The notes: generated from the sequence alone by a model not told the origin. A stretch of DNA of 64,000 nucleotides from Ewingella americana (GCF_006438725.1 NZ_RCZD01000004.1:62001-126000), one strand, 5' to 3'; shown: positions 49,630 to 58,681, counted from the stretch's first letter. Numbers and translations are program-made.

Positions 49630-49748
49630 CTTTTAAAGTTTATTATCCTTATGAAATATAATGAATTTTTATCTTTGGCCCTTAGGCATTAATTTGACGT
49701 ATGATTAAATTCACTAAGAGTTGGTGTTTTTCATCATAAGGATTCGCC

Positions 49749-50756
49749 ATGAACGACAAAACAGACAACCTCCTCGGCGAAGCCAACGCCTTTATAGAAG
49801 TGCTGGAGCAAGTCTCCCGCCTGGCAAAGCTGAATAAACCGGTACTGGTCACCGGTGAACGCGGCAGCGGCAAGGAGCTGATTGCACACCGTCTGCATTA
49901 TCTTTCACCGCGATGGCAAGGGCCGTTTATCTCGCTCAACTGCGCCGCGTTAAATGAAAACCTGCTCGACTCAGAGTTGTTCGGCCACGAAGCAGGGGCT
50001 TTTACCGGCGCGCAGAAACGCCATCTGGGTCGCTTTGAGCGCGCGGATGGTGGCACGTTATTTCTGGATGAACTGGCCACCGCGCCGATGCTGGTACAGG
50101 AAAAACTATTGCGGGTCATTGAATACGGCCACCTGGAGCGCGTAGGTGGCAGCCAGCCATTGCAGGTTGATGTGCGACTGGTATGCGCCACCAATGACGA
50201 CTTGCCCGCACTGGCCGCTGCGGGAAAATTCCGCGCCGACCTGCTCGACCGGCTGGCGTTTGATGTTGTCCAGTTACCGCCCCTGCGCGAACGCCAGCAA
50301 GACATCATGCTGCTGGCCGAACATTTCGCCATCCAGATGTGCCGCGAACTCTCGCTGCCACTGTTTCCCGGTTTCACTGCCCGCGCCCGCGACACGTTGC
50401 TGCACTACCGCTGGCCGGGAAATGTGCGCGAACTGAAAAATGTGGTTGAGCGCTCCATGTATCGTCACGGCACCAGCGAGTTTCAACTCGACGACATTAT
50501 TCTTAACCCGTTTGCGAAATCCTCACCGATGCAGGAAACCTCGCTGAACGCGGAAAGTCCCGCGGCCTTGCCAGATTTACCACTGGATCTAAAATTGTGG
50601 ATGAACGAACAGGAAAAACAACTAATTGACCAGGCGTTGCGGCAGGCGCGGTTTAACCAACGGAAAGCCGCAGATTTACTGGCACTGACCTACCATCAGT
50701 TACGGGGAATGTTGAAGAAGCATGGCATTCAGGTCAACGCACAGGAAGGTGACTGA
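49749..50756 (+). CDS. pspF: Sigma-54 enhancer-binding activator PspF
   Basis: A 335-residue activator with no N-terminal receiver domain, as usual for PspF. The AAA+ domain has Walker A GERGSGKEL, the sigma-54 contact loop GAFTGA, and Walker B GGTLFLDELATAP. The C-terminal helix-turn-helix is FNQRKAADLLALTYHQLRGML. It activates the divergent psp operon and is held off by PspA. Its 3' end abuts a decayed GTPase gene on the other strand. Confidence 0.96.
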   Translation: MNDKTDNLLGEANAFIEVLEQVSRLAKLNKPVLVTGERGSGKELIAHRLHYLSPRWQGPFISLNCAALNENLLDSELFGHEAGAFTGAQKRHLGRFERADGGTLFLDELATAPMLVQEKLLRVIEYGHLERVGGSQPLQVDVRLVCATNDDLPALAAAGKFRADLLDRLAFDVVQLPPLRERQQDIMLLAEHFAIQMCRELSLPLFPGFTARARDTLLHYRWPGNVRELKNVVERSMYRHGTSEFQLDDIILNPFAKSSPMQETSLNAESPAALPDLPLDLKLWMNEQEKQLIDQALRQARFNQRKAADLLALTYHQLRGMLKKHGIQVNAQEGD

Positions 50757-50817
50757 GCACGGTAGTTTTACCGGCGCCGAGAAAACCGGACAGCACAGTC
50801 ACGGGTAATAAAGGCAT
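50740..50817 (-). pseudogene. N-terminal remnant of a COG0523/CobW-type GTPase
   Basis: On the minus strand an ATG at 50817 opens MPLLPVTVLSGFLGAGKTT, the hallmark N terminus and P-loop of COG0523 metallochaperone GTPases (YjiA, YeiR, ZigA). After about 23 codons the frame runs into the 3' end of pspF and the homology stops. More than 90 percent of a normal 320-400-residue protein is missing. The remnant suggests that an ancestor carried such a gene between pspF and sapA and lost it by deletion ending at pspF. Confidence 0.75.
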
Positions 50818-50863
50818 GTTGATCTCAGGCAGACGGATATACACAGAGTACATGCGGATTAAT

Positions 50864-50873
50864 TGTTATAACA
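50864..50873. promoter_or_regulatory. Palindrome upstream of the GTPase remnant, Zur-like half-sites
   Basis: TGTTATAACA is a perfect 10-bp palindrome. It contains the half-sites of the Zur consensus (TGTTATA...TATAACA) but is shorter than the full site. COG0523 genes are often Zur-controlled. It could equally be a chance palindrome in the sapA promoter. Confidence 0.25.
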
Positions 50874-51028
50874 TTACGATTACCTGTCAATTTCAAGCCC
50901 TTTATTGCATGTGCTTGCAGAAAAGTGCGTGAAGTCTCGACAGACAGGACGGAGTTTTGCGCAATGGATTGGGGAGGCTGGCAGAGTACGGTACACTTAA
51001 GCCATTGCTACTTAACATTGAAGCCTTT

Positions 51029-52705
51029 ATGCGTCGTTTATCTTTGTGGATGCTGTTGCTGAGTGGTCTGGCTAATGCGGCCATTGCCGTACCCACACCA
51101 GTGCCAACCAAACCGCTGACCGCCAGTTCATCTGTCACCACGCCAAACAGTGACATCCGCCAAAGCGGGTTTGTCTATTGCGTCAACGGGATGATCAATA
51201 CATTCAACCCGCAGAAAGCCAGCAGTGGACTGATTATCGACACCCTCGCCGCTCAACTGTATGACCGGCTGCTTGATGTTGACCCCTACACTTACCGGCT
51301 GATCCCCGAGCTGGCGCAAAGTTGGGAAGTACTGGACGATGGCGCAACCTACCGTTTTCATCTGCGCAAGGATGTGCCCTTCCAAAGCACCGCCTGGTTC
51401 AAACCGACCCGTATGATGAACGCTGACGACGTGGTATTCAGTACTCAGCGTATTATCGATCCGCAAAATCACTATCACAGCGTCAACGGCGACGATTACC
51501 CCTATTTCGATAGCCTGCAGTTTGCCAGCACAGTAAAGAGCGTGAAAAAGCTGGATGATTACACGGTGGAGTTTCGTCTCAGTAATCCCGACGCCTCTTT
51601 CTTATGGCATCTGGCGACCCACTACGCACCCGTTTTATCGGCAGAATATGCGGATAACCTGCAAAAAAGCGGCAACGAGGAGCAGATTGACCGCAAGCCG
51701 GTCGGCACCGGTCCTTTCCAGTTGAGCGAATACCGCACCGGCCAGTATGTACGTCTTGCGCGTAACGGGGATTACTGGAAAGGCGTCCCACGCATGTCGC
51801 AGGTGGTGATTGATATGGGCGTCGGCGGTACGGGTCGTATATCAAAACTGTTGACCGGTGAATGTGACGTTCTCGCCTATCCCGCAGCCAGCCAGCTTTC
51901 TATCTTGCGTGATGACCCGCGTTTACGCCTGACACTGCGCCCCGGTATGAACGTCGCTTATCTGGCTTTTAATACCAACAGAGCGCCGCTCAATGATCCG
52001 CGAATTCGCCAGGCAATTGCGCTGTCGATTAACAACCAACGGCTGATGCAATCGATCTACTACGGCACCGCCGAAACTGCTGCGTCTATTTTACCGCGCG
52101 CCTCCTGGGCCTATGACAGTAATGCCACAGTCACCGAATATGACCCGGATAAAGCCCGGCAAATCCTTAAAGATCTCGGGCAGGAAAAACTGACCTTGCA
52201 TCTGTGGGTACCTACTGTGTCCCAGTCATATAACCCAAGCCCGCTGAAAACCGCTGAATTGTTGCAGGCAGATCTGGCACAGGTAGGGATTAAAGTGGTG
52301 ATAGTTCCGGTTGAAGGTCGTTTCCAGGAAGCCCGCCTGATGGAGATGAACCATGACCTGACACTGGTTGGTTGGGCGACAGACAGTAATGATCCTGACA
52401 GCTTCTTCCGCCCAATGCTGAGCTGTGCGGCAATCCGCTCGCAGACCAACTATGCTCACTGGTGTAACCCAGAATTTGATCAGTTACTGCGCCAGGGGCT
52501 GCTCTCGCAGCAACTTTCCCAGCGCATTGAATATTATCAGCAGGCACAAAAAATTCTTGAACAGCAGTTGCCGGTTCTGCCGCTGGCGTCTTCCCTGCGC
52601 CTGCAAGCCTACCGTTATGACATCAAAGGATTGGTACTCAGCCCATTTGGCAACTCATCTTTCGCCGGGGTATTCCGCGACACTGAAACGAGGACAGCGC
52701 CATGA
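51029..52705 (+). CDS. sapA: Periplasmic peptide-binding protein SapA
   Basis: A 558-residue SBP_bac_5 family protein. A signal peptide ([20 protein letters not shown]) is followed by [42 protein letters not shown] and [21 protein letters not shown]. SapA binds antimicrobial peptides, putrescine-related ligands or haem in enteric bacteria. The start at 51029 begins the signal peptide; an upstream frame from 50957 is open but would mask it. It overlaps sapB by four bases. Confidence 0.95.
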   Translation: MRRLSLWMLLLSGLANAAIAVPTPVPTKPLTASSSVTTPNSDIRQSGFVYCVNGMINTFNPQKASSGLIIDTLAAQLYDRLLDVDPYTYRLIPELAQSWEVLDDGATYRFHLRKDVPFQSTAWFKPTRMMNADDVVFSTQRIIDPQNHYHSVNGDDYPYFDSLQFASTVKSVKKLDDYTVEFRLSNPDASFLWHLATHYAPVLSAEYADNLQKSGNEEQIDRKPVGTGPFQLSEYRTGQYVRLARNGDYWKGVPRMSQVVIDMGVGGTGRISKLLTGECDVLAYPAASQLSILRDDPRLRLTLRPGMNVAYLAFNTNRAPLNDPRIRQAIALSINNQRLMQSIYYGTAETAASILPRASWAYDSNATVTEYDPDKARQILKDLGQEKLTLHLWVPTVSQSYNPSPLKTAELLQADLAQVGIKVVIVPVEGRFQEARLMEMNHDLTLVGWATDSNDPDSFFRPMLSCAAIRSQTNYAHWCNPEFDQLLRQGLLSQQLSQRIEYYQQAQKILEQQLPVLPLASSLRLQAYRYDIKGLVLSPFGNSSFAGVFRDTETRTAP

Positions 52706-53667
52706 TCATCTTCATTTTGCGGCGTCTGTTACTGTTGCTGATCACCCTATTCCTTCTCAGTATGGTGGCCTTCAGCCTGAGCTACTTTACGCCGAATGCC
52801 CCTTTACACGGCGCATCACTGTGGGACGCCTACCGTTTCTATTTTGATAGTCTGTGCCAATTTGATTTTGGCGTATCCAGCATCAACGGGGAAAACATCA
52901 GCATCCAGCTAAAAGCTGTTTTCCCTGCCACCATGGAACTTTGCGTTCTGGCATTTACTCTGGCGTTACTGGTGGGGATACCACTTGGGATCACCGCAGG
53001 CGTGATGCGAGGGAAATGGCCCGACGTGGCCATCAGTACGCTGGCGCTGATAGGCTTTTCGATTCCAGTGTTCTGGCTGGCACTGCTGCTCATGCTGTTC
53101 TTCTCGCTGCAACTCGGCTGGCTGCCGGTATCCGGGCGGCTAGACCTGCTCTATCAGCTAAAAACCGTTACCGGCCTGACGCTGATAGATGCCTGGTTAT
53201 CAAACTCGCCCTATCGTCATGAAATGATCGCCAGTGCCATACGCCATATGATTTTACCGATTGCTGCCCTGGCGGTCGCGCCAACGACGGAAGTGATCCG
53301 CCTGATGCGCATCAGTACAGATGATGTTCTGGCGCAAAATTACGTAAAAGCGGCGGCGACGCGCGGATTATCCCGACTGGCCATTATTCGCCGTCACGTA
53401 CTGCGTAACGCTCTCCCTCCTATTATTCCCAAACTGGGCCTGCAATTCTCCACCATGCTGACACTGGCGATGATCACCGAAATGGTCTTTAACTGGCCCG
53501 GCGTAGGCCGCTGGATGATTAACGCTATTCGCCAGCAGGATTATGCGGCAATTTCCGCGGGTGTGATGGTCGTCGGTACCTTGGTGATTGTGGTTAACGT
53601 AGTGTCAGATATTCTCGGCGCACTGATGAATCCGCTGAAACATAAGGAATGGTATGCCCTACGATAA
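52702..53667 (+). CDS. sapB: Sap transporter permease SapB
   Basis: A 321-residue permease of the DppB/OppB type with about six spans. The EAA loop is [24 protein letters not shown]. It ends in [13 protein letters not shown], the same end as E. coli SapB, so the gene is complete. The sapC start lies inside its last codons, as in E. coli, but sapC is cut off there. Confidence 0.95.
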   Translation: MIIFILRRLLLLLITLFLLSMVAFSLSYFTPNAPLHGASLWDAYRFYFDSLCQFDFGVSSINGENISIQLKAVFPATMELCVLAFTLALLVGIPLGITAGVMRGKWPDVAISTLALIGFSIPVFWLALLLMLFFSLQLGWLPVSGRLDLLYQLKTVTGLTLIDAWLSNSPYRHEMIASAIRHMILPIAALAVAPTTEVIRLMRISTDDVLAQNYVKAAATRGLSRLAIIRRHVLRNALPPIIPKLGLQFSTMLTLAMITEMVFNWPGVGRWMINAIRQQDYAAISAGVMVVGTLVIVVNVVSDILGALMNPLKHKEWYALR

Positions 53668-53719
53668 ACCATCTATAAATTTTATTTATTCATATAAATA
53701 CAGCAAGTTAAAAAAATAA
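53654..53719 (+). pseudogene. sapC: sapC 5' remnant, truncated by the prophage
   Basis: The ATG at 53654 overlaps sapB in the normal way and encodes MPYD, the conserved SapC start. After codon 4 or 5 the frame becomes AT-rich and unrelated, and stops at 53719 after 21 residues instead of about 296. The junction marks the left end of the prophage, about 53665-53675. sapD and sapF are not in the window. Confidence 0.85.
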
Positions 53720-53891
53720 ATTCTTCATAAATCCAAATGAAGCACACAAACATGTACACAATGTGTTTGTGTGTCTTTCAGAAATCTTTGACCAATTCCT
53801 TATGTAGATACACTGTATGTTTAAGGGTCTTCCCCTGTTGTGGTGGCTGTTGTAGGATTTTGGTTGTTCACCGAACAATGGGAGATGCCAC

Positions 53892-54242
53892 TTGAATAAT
53901 GTTGCTGTTGTCATCAGAAATTACAATTCTGCTTTTCCTGACCCCATTTCGATAACGAAGAATGATACTGCCGTTATCAGCCATTGTGACCTTGTATATC
54001 CGGGATGGATATGGGTAACACTCCCCTCAGGGAAAGCTGGATGGGCTCCCCAACAAATATTTTCTCCACTCAGCTCTAATGAAGTCATCTGTCTTGCAGA
54101 CTATACGGCCCATGAATTATCAGTCAGCTTCAACGAGAAAATTACTGTTATCAAGTCTCTTAATGGCTGGTACTGGGCGCTCAAACACTCAGGAGAGTCT
54201 GGTTGGGTGCCAGAAGAATGTGTAAATCTTCTGAGTATCTAA
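53892..54242 (+). CDS. SH3-like domain protein at the prophage edge (TTG start)
   Basis: A 116-residue protein made of two SH3-type segments: residues about 5-58, ending in WVTLPSGKAGWAPQQIF, and about 66-114, ending in WYWALKHSGESGWVPEECV. Each closes with the typical SGxxGWxP strand. No signal peptide is seen, so it is probably cytoplasmic. The start is a TTG at 53892, seven bases after a GGGAG site; no in-frame ATG fits. It is the first gene inside the prophage boundary and is probably cargo. Function unknown. Confidence 0.75.
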   Translation: MNNVAVVIRNYNSAFPDPISITKNDTAVISHCDLVYPGWIWVTLPSGKAGWAPQQIFSPLSSNEVICLADYTAHELSVSFNEKITVIKSLNGWYWALKHSGESGWVPEECVNLLSI

Positions 54243-54260
54243 TCAACCTTGAGCAATTTC

Positions 54261-54410
54261 ATGGACGAAAAATCCCTCTATGCCCATATCCTTAACCTGT
54301 CCGCACCGTGGCAGGTTCTTTCTCTTGATGAAAAATCCGGTCCAGTGACGGTCATTGTCGGCATTACTGGGCACACACAACTGTGACCTGCTCCCCGTTG
54401 ATTAGTACAC
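54261..54410 (+). pseudogene. ISL3-family transposase N-terminal fragment
   Basis: An ATG at 54261 opens MDEKSLYAHILNLSAPWQV, the start typical of ISL3-family transposases. It ends in GITGHTQL and an immediate TGA at 54384-54386. Skipping two bases (TG) restores a TCS-type continuation, so the stop looks like a small insertion. The rest of the transposase is absent. Confidence 0.65.
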
Positions 54411-54439
54411 CCCGATGTTAGTAATGCCTTCATAATGAC

Positions 54440-54496
54440 CCGCCTAGTAATCTGGCGGACAGCTACAGCTTCTTCCTTAAATTCAGGGGTAAAACG
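54440..54496 (-). pseudogene. IS3-type OrfA fragment
   Basis: On the minus strand this short stretch encodes RFTPEFKEEAVAVRQITRR, which resembles the N terminus of IS3-family OrfA proteins (RFTPEFKEEAVRQI). The doubled AV looks like a 6-base duplication. Nothing else of an IS3 element is visible, and it abuts the ISL3 fragment. Confidence 0.55.
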
Positions 54497-54535
54497 TGGT
54501 GTGCCCAGAGACTCCCCTATACTCAAAATATAGGT

Positions 54536-54565
54536 CAGATTTGTCACAGGCTCGGGGGCACTCCA
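54536..54565 (+). repeat. Direct repeat, left copy, before the chemoreceptor gene
   Basis: CAGATTTGTC followed by ACAGGCTCGGGGGCACTCCA matches 56278-56308 except for one extra T there. The two copies bracket the chemoreceptor gene (about 1.74 kb apart). Confidence 0.8.
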
Positions 54566-54712
54566 GCAGGGACATTTATTTTCCTCTGATAAAACACTCT
54601 GCACTTCATGAGGAATGATTAGGAAAATTTATTTATTTATTTACACACATAAAGATAATGGTTAAAAGGCCGATACTATAAGTACATCCCATTCTGAGTT
54701 CGAAATCACCCC

Positions 54713-56251
54713 ATGACTATCTTGAAAAAGCTGTCACTTATATTTGCATTCACACTTATTTCTCTTCTAACAGTAGGATTAATAAGTATAAATTCCATAG
54801 GGAAAGCTCAGGAGCGGTTTGATTATGTTGCAACTAACGCCCTGCCAAGTATAAGTAAAATAGCTGATATTTTACGTTATCGTGAGGAAGCAAGACGGCA
54901 AATATTTATGGCACTACTCATAACCAAAAAAGATGTTTATGAAAATCATATGATTAGCGCCAGGAATTATTTAAACCAAACTCAGGAAGCCCTGTTTTAT
55001 TACAGAACACATTTGGTATCAGATGAAAAAGATTCTCAGTTAATAAAACAGACCATTGACAACTTTTATGATTATAAGAAAAATGTTGACAACATGGTGG
55101 AAGTTTATAAAAGCAGCGGGATTGATGCAGCCAGAGATATGGTATCAGACGGAGGTGCGACAGCTGCAGCCTCAGTGGCTCTGAGCGCAAGCATCAAGAA
55201 TTTGTTAGCTTATAATAATCAAATTGTGACTACGTTTGAAGAGGTGAATCATAAGCAATACCGGAAGAGTATCTGGATCCTGGGTAGCATCATTGCTGTT
55301 GCAGTCCTGCTCACTGGATTTTTCTCTTATTCCATTCTTAATTACCTCAAAAAAGGGCTTCAACATTTACAGAACAGTATGAAGAATATCAGTGAGAGCC
55401 TGGATCTGACACTCCGTGTTAGTTTGGAAAAAAATGATGAACTTGGAGCAACAGCTACCAGTTTTAACAGTCTCTTAGAGAAATTTAAGGATGTGCTATC
55501 CGGTGTCAAGGGTGCCAGCAAAGAAGTAGATACAGCGTCTAATGAAATTTCCCGTAGTAACGATGATCTTTCATCACGCACTGAGTCACAGGCTTCTTCT
55601 CTGGAGCAGACGGCTGCAAGTATGAATGAGTTGTCCGCAACCGTAAAACACAATATGGAAAACGCAAGAGAAGCCAATAACTTTATAGGAAAGGTTCAGT
55701 CAATAGTCATTGAAAGTAACCACGAGCTTAGCGCTTTAAAGGATTCGATCAACGATATTGCTGTTTCATCTAATAAAATTTCCGAAATCACCTCAATCAT
55801 TGACGGGATCGCTTTCCAGACTAATATTCTCGCACTCAATGCGGCAGTAGAAGCAGCTCGCGCAGGGGAACAGGGAAAAGGATTTGCGGTTGTAGCCGGA
55901 GAGGTACGCTCATTATCACAGCGTTCCTCCATTGCCGCCCGTGATATACGCAGCCTGATTGAGGGATCCATTAAGGATGTGGGTAAGGGTGTGGTATACG
56001 CAGCGAATGTTACAACGCGAATGGATGAAGCCCTGCTTGTGGTGAATGAAACTACACAGCTTATTAATCAGGTCAATAATTCATCTACTGAACAAAGTTA
56101 TGGTATTGATCAAGTCAATATTGCGGTTAACCAGATGGAAACTAATTTACAGCAAAATGCGACGATGGTAGAGCAGATGGCAGCAGCGGCTAATTCTCTT
56201 AGTCAACAGGCTGGCAATCTTTTAACCGACGTTAGTTCTTTTAAACTGTAA
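54713..56251 (+). CDS. Methyl-accepting chemotaxis protein
   Basis: A 512-residue chemoreceptor. It has a first membrane span (residues about 8-28), a four-helix periplasmic sensor domain to about 190, a second span (about 191-212), HAMP, and a long signalling coiled coil whose tip holds IAFQTNILALNAAVEAARAGEQGKGFAVVAGEV. It lacks the C-terminal NWETF-type tether for CheR/CheB, so it probably depends on other receptors for adaptation. Its ligand is unknown. The gene is AT-rich compared with its neighbours and lies between 30-base direct repeats inside the prophage edge, which points to acquisition as cargo. Confidence 0.93.
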   Translation: MTILKKLSLIFAFTLISLLTVGLISINSIGKAQERFDYVATNALPSISKIADILRYREEARRQIFMALLITKKDVYENHMISARNYLNQTQEALFYYRTHLVSDEKDSQLIKQTIDNFYDYKKNVDNMVEVYKSSGIDAARDMVSDGGATAAASVALSASIKNLLAYNNQIVTTFEEVNHKQYRKSIWILGSIIAVAVLLTGFFSYSILNYLKKGLQHLQNSMKNISESLDLTLRVSLEKNDELGATATSFNSLLEKFKDVLSGVKGASKEVDTASNEISRSNDDLSSRTESQASSLEQTAASMNELSATVKHNMENAREANNFIGKVQSIVIESNHELSALKDSINDIAVSSNKISEITSIIDGIAFQTNILALNAAVEAARAGEQGKGFAVVAGEVRSLSQRSSIAARDIRSLIEGSIKDVGKGVVYAANVTTRMDEALLVVNETTQLINQVNNSSTEQSYGIDQVNIAVNQMETNLQQNATMVEQMAAAANSLSQQAGNLLTDVSSFKL

Positions 56252-56277
56252 ACTAGAGTCTTTTAAAAATTGCTGGC

Positions 56278-56308
56278 CAGATTTGTCTACAGGCTCGGGG
56301 GCACTCCA
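56278..56308 (+). repeat. Direct repeat, right copy, after the chemoreceptor gene
   Basis: This is the partner of 54536-54565, with one extra T. Here the repeat continues into CGCTCCCCTGCGGGCA and a T run, as if it were the original copy attached to a phage terminator. Confidence 0.8.
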
Positions 56309-56416
56309 CGCTCCCCTGCGGGCATTTTTTTGCCCGGACTGTGGAAATTCCCACGACCTGAAACTATGCTCAAATCAGCTGACACAAGAACAGCATAGAT
56401 AGCCATACCTACTGAT

Positions 56417-56444
56417 AGCCCGCCGTTAACGCGGGTTTTTTTTT
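56417..56444 (+). terminator. Terminator in the 413-base gap between the chemoreceptor and umuC
   Basis: The stem CCCGC/GCGGG (56419-56423 with 56431-56435) is followed by nine T residues. The rest of the 56252-56664 interval holds the direct repeat and no gene that I can support. Confidence 0.85.
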
Positions 56445-56664
56445 AAAAGAGCTACGTATCAGTAAATCGACAACCTGATGCGACGCCCGCTTGTATTCAT
56501 CGTCGCTCACTTGTTACTGCTTCCTCTCGATGTGAGTAATGATAATTTCGACACTGACTATCTTCCCCTCCGCCATAACTACTCATACACCGGGACACAC
56601 CCCTTTCTCTAGGCCGATGAAATTAAATCTTTTAATGGAGTTTTAGGATGCGCATCCACTTTTC

Positions 56665-57930
56665 TCAGAGTATAACTTTCATCAGATCTGCAAATCGCGT
56701 TGTATAAGCGGGTGAAAGCATCTGGCGTTTCATCTCCCAGCTCTTTTGTATTCCCTGGCCAGCAAACCATACCCGCCCTTTTCCGCTGTGGTTAATACCA
56801 TCGAGGACGGCCATCAGTTGCTCACTGTTAGAGCGCGGTTTGTATTCGTCAAACAACCCGAGTTGTGCAACGCCCTGGCTATAAAAATCACCAAGCATTA
56901 CGCCGCACTTTTGAAACCGGTGGCCATCCTGCCAGATCGCATCAAGGCACTCTGTCGCTACGGCAACAATATCGCGGCTGTCTTGTGTCGGAGTCTGAAT
57001 TCTCGTTCCAGCGGTTTGGCCATAATAGATTTCATTTTCGGCAAACGGGCTGGTTTTAACGAATGCTGAAATGTGACGGCAGAATTGATGTTCACCGCGC
57101 AACTTCTCTGCGGCTCGTGCAGCATGGCTACAAATAGCTTCACGCATCAATTCATACTCACTCACCCTGTCACCGAATGAACGTGAGCAGATGATCTGCT
57201 GTTTCGTTGGTGCAAATTCCTCTAGTTCGAGACATGGTTCACCACACAATTCCCGAACGGTACGTTCCAGGACTACACTGAAATGCTTTCTAATGAGTGT
57301 TTTCGGGGCATCAGCAAGTTGTAGTGCAGTTTTAATGCCCATATCACTGAGTTTTTTTGATATGCGCCGGCCAACACCCCAGACATCGCTAACATTAACG
57401 AGGGTCATCAATTTTCTCTGTCTGGCTAATAGAGAAAGGTCAACGACCCCCTCTGTTTTTGTCCATTTTTTGGCGGCATGATTGGCTAGCTTAGCCAGCG
57501 TTTTCGTCGGTCCAATACCCACCCCGACTGTCAGCCCCGTCCACTGTAAAACTTTCGATCTCATCTCTCGACCAAATCCCTCCAAGCTTTTACAGTTCCT
57601 AACTCCTTGTAAATCAATGAATGCCTCGTCAATCGAATATATTTCGACACCAGGTGACATTTTTTCTAAAACAGTCATTACCCGGTTAGACATATCCGCA
57701 TACAGGGCATAGTTGCTGCTGAAGGTAACTATATTTTGCCGTTCAAACTGAGCCCGCATTTTGAAATATGGAGCACCCATCGGAACGCCCAGTAATTTTG
57801 CTTCGGCATTCCTGGCTATTACACAGCCATCATTGTTGCTTAAAACTACTACTGGTCGCCCTTTCAAATCCGGCCTGAACACAGTCTCACAACTGGCATA
57901 GAAGCTGTTCACATCTGCCAAGGCAAACAT
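56665..57930 (-). CDS. umuC: DNA polymerase V catalytic subunit UmuC
   Basis: A 421-residue Y-family polymerase. The palm motifs are FALADVNSFYASCE at the start and YSIDEAFIDL near residue 100; the fingers block is VVVLSNNDGCVIARNAEAK. Helix-hairpin-helix and little-finger regions follow, ending in the GDFYSQGVAQLGLFDE beta-clamp-type segment. With processed UmuD it performs error-prone lesion bypass. The ATG at 57930 overlaps the umuD stop (TGATG). It is located in the prophage, so it is an extra or mobile copy. Confidence 0.95.
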   Translation of the reverse strand: MFALADVNSFYASCETVFRPDLKGRPVVVLSNNDGCVIARNAEAKLLGVPMGAPYFKMRAQFERQNIVTFSSNYALYADMSNRVMTVLEKMSPGVEIYSIDEAFIDLQGVRNCKSLEGFGREMRSKVLQWTGLTVGVGIGPTKTLAKLANHAAKKWTKTEGVVDLSLLARQRKLMTLVNVSDVWGVGRRISKKLSDMGIKTALQLADAPKTLIRKHFSVVLERTVRELCGEPCLELEEFAPTKQQIICSRSFGDRVSEYELMREAICSHAARAAEKLRGEHQFCRHISAFVKTSPFAENEIYYGQTAGTRIQTPTQDSRDIVAVATECLDAIWQDGHRFQKCGVMLGDFYSQGVAQLGLFDEYKPRSNSEQLMAVLDGINHSGKGRVWFAGQGIQKSWEMKRQMLSPAYTTRFADLMKVIL

Positions 57931-58352
57931 CACTGAAACCCGTTAATACTGAATGTCACGACGCCAAAAACTTCTAAGTCCTCGCCGCCGTCATGCAAGA
58001 TAATTGGAGGGAAATCAGGATTCATTGGTTCGAGTTGGAAAACCGGGTGCGTGCACAGGCGCTTGACGGTGTATTCACCTGCCAGTGCTGCGATAATGAT
58101 ATCTCCGTGTTTTGCCTGCAGGCTCCGGTCAACCACCAACATTGAACCTTCATAAATTCCCGCATCGACCATAGACATACCGGTTGCCATTACAAAATAA
58201 GTGGCTGCTGGGTGATGGACGCAAAGCTCATTTAAATCAATGCCTTTTTCGATATAATCCTGAGCGGGAGAAGGAAATCCAGCTTGAACTTTATCCTGAA
58301 AAAACGGAATGAGTAGCATTGTTGGTTCGGGGATAGGATAAAAGACATTCAT
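57930..58352 (-). CDS. umuD: UmuD, self-cleaving polymerase V accessory protein
   Basis: A 140-residue S24/LexA-type protease-like protein. The cleavage site is VQAGFPSPA (Ala-Gly rather than the Cys-Gly of E. coli). The catalytic Ser is in GMSMVDAG and the Lys in YTVKRL. RecA filaments trigger self-cleavage to the active form. The start at 58352 gives the usual length; an ATG at 58364 would add four residues. A LexA box lies just upstream. Confidence 0.94.
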   Translation of the reverse strand: MNVFYPIPEPTMLLIPFFQDKVQAGFPSPAQDYIEKGIDLNELCVHHPAATYFVMATGMSMVDAGIYEGSMLVVDRSLQAKHGDIIIAALAGEYTVKRLCTHPVFQLEPMNPDFPPIILHDGGEDLEVFGVVTFSINGFQ

Positions 58353-58369
58353 AATGCATCTCATGATAA

Positions 58370-58385
58370 CTGGTTATGCATACAG
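58370..58385 (-). promoter_or_regulatory. LexA (SOS) box of umuDC
   Basis: CTGGTTATGCATACAG has the CTG-N10-CAG form of the LexA consensus and a highly palindromic centre. It ends 17 bases before the umuD start at 58352, so LexA would block transcription of both genes. Confidence 0.9.
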
Positions 58386-58464
58386 TATAATCATGGGACT
58401 GTTTTTGGCGCAAAGGATAAATACGTGAGGAGGAGTCAGGCTGCTGATCAGCAAGGAAAGAAAG

Positions 58465-58668
58465 TTATGCAGCAACCTCTGGGTCTGTTGGAGGTGGTAA
58501 AAGCCTCTGAAGTATTATTGGTTGCTCGTTGAAATATACAGACCAGCGCGGATCCGATTGCTCAACAGTGCCTTGATTGGGCCATACTTCTGGGTCATTT
58601 GGGCTTCCAAAATAAGAGATAATCATCTCTTCTGTATCATCAGTAAATTGAACGTACAGTAATGTCAT
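58465..58668 (-). CDS. Small phage protein after the tail fibre gene
   Basis: A 67-residue acidic protein (MTLLYVQFTDDTEEMIISYF at the start, YFGSPNDPEVWPNQG in the middle) with a proline-rich end. It starts 13 bases after the tail fibre stop and is co-oriented, the place where fibre-assembly or fibre-associated proteins usually sit. I cannot assign a function from sequence. Confidence 0.65.
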   Translation of the reverse strand: MTLLYVQFTDDTEEMIISYFGSPNDPEVWPNQGTVEQSDPRWSVYFNEQPIILQRLLPPPTDPEVAA

Positions 58669-58681
58669 GTGAGCCTCTTAT

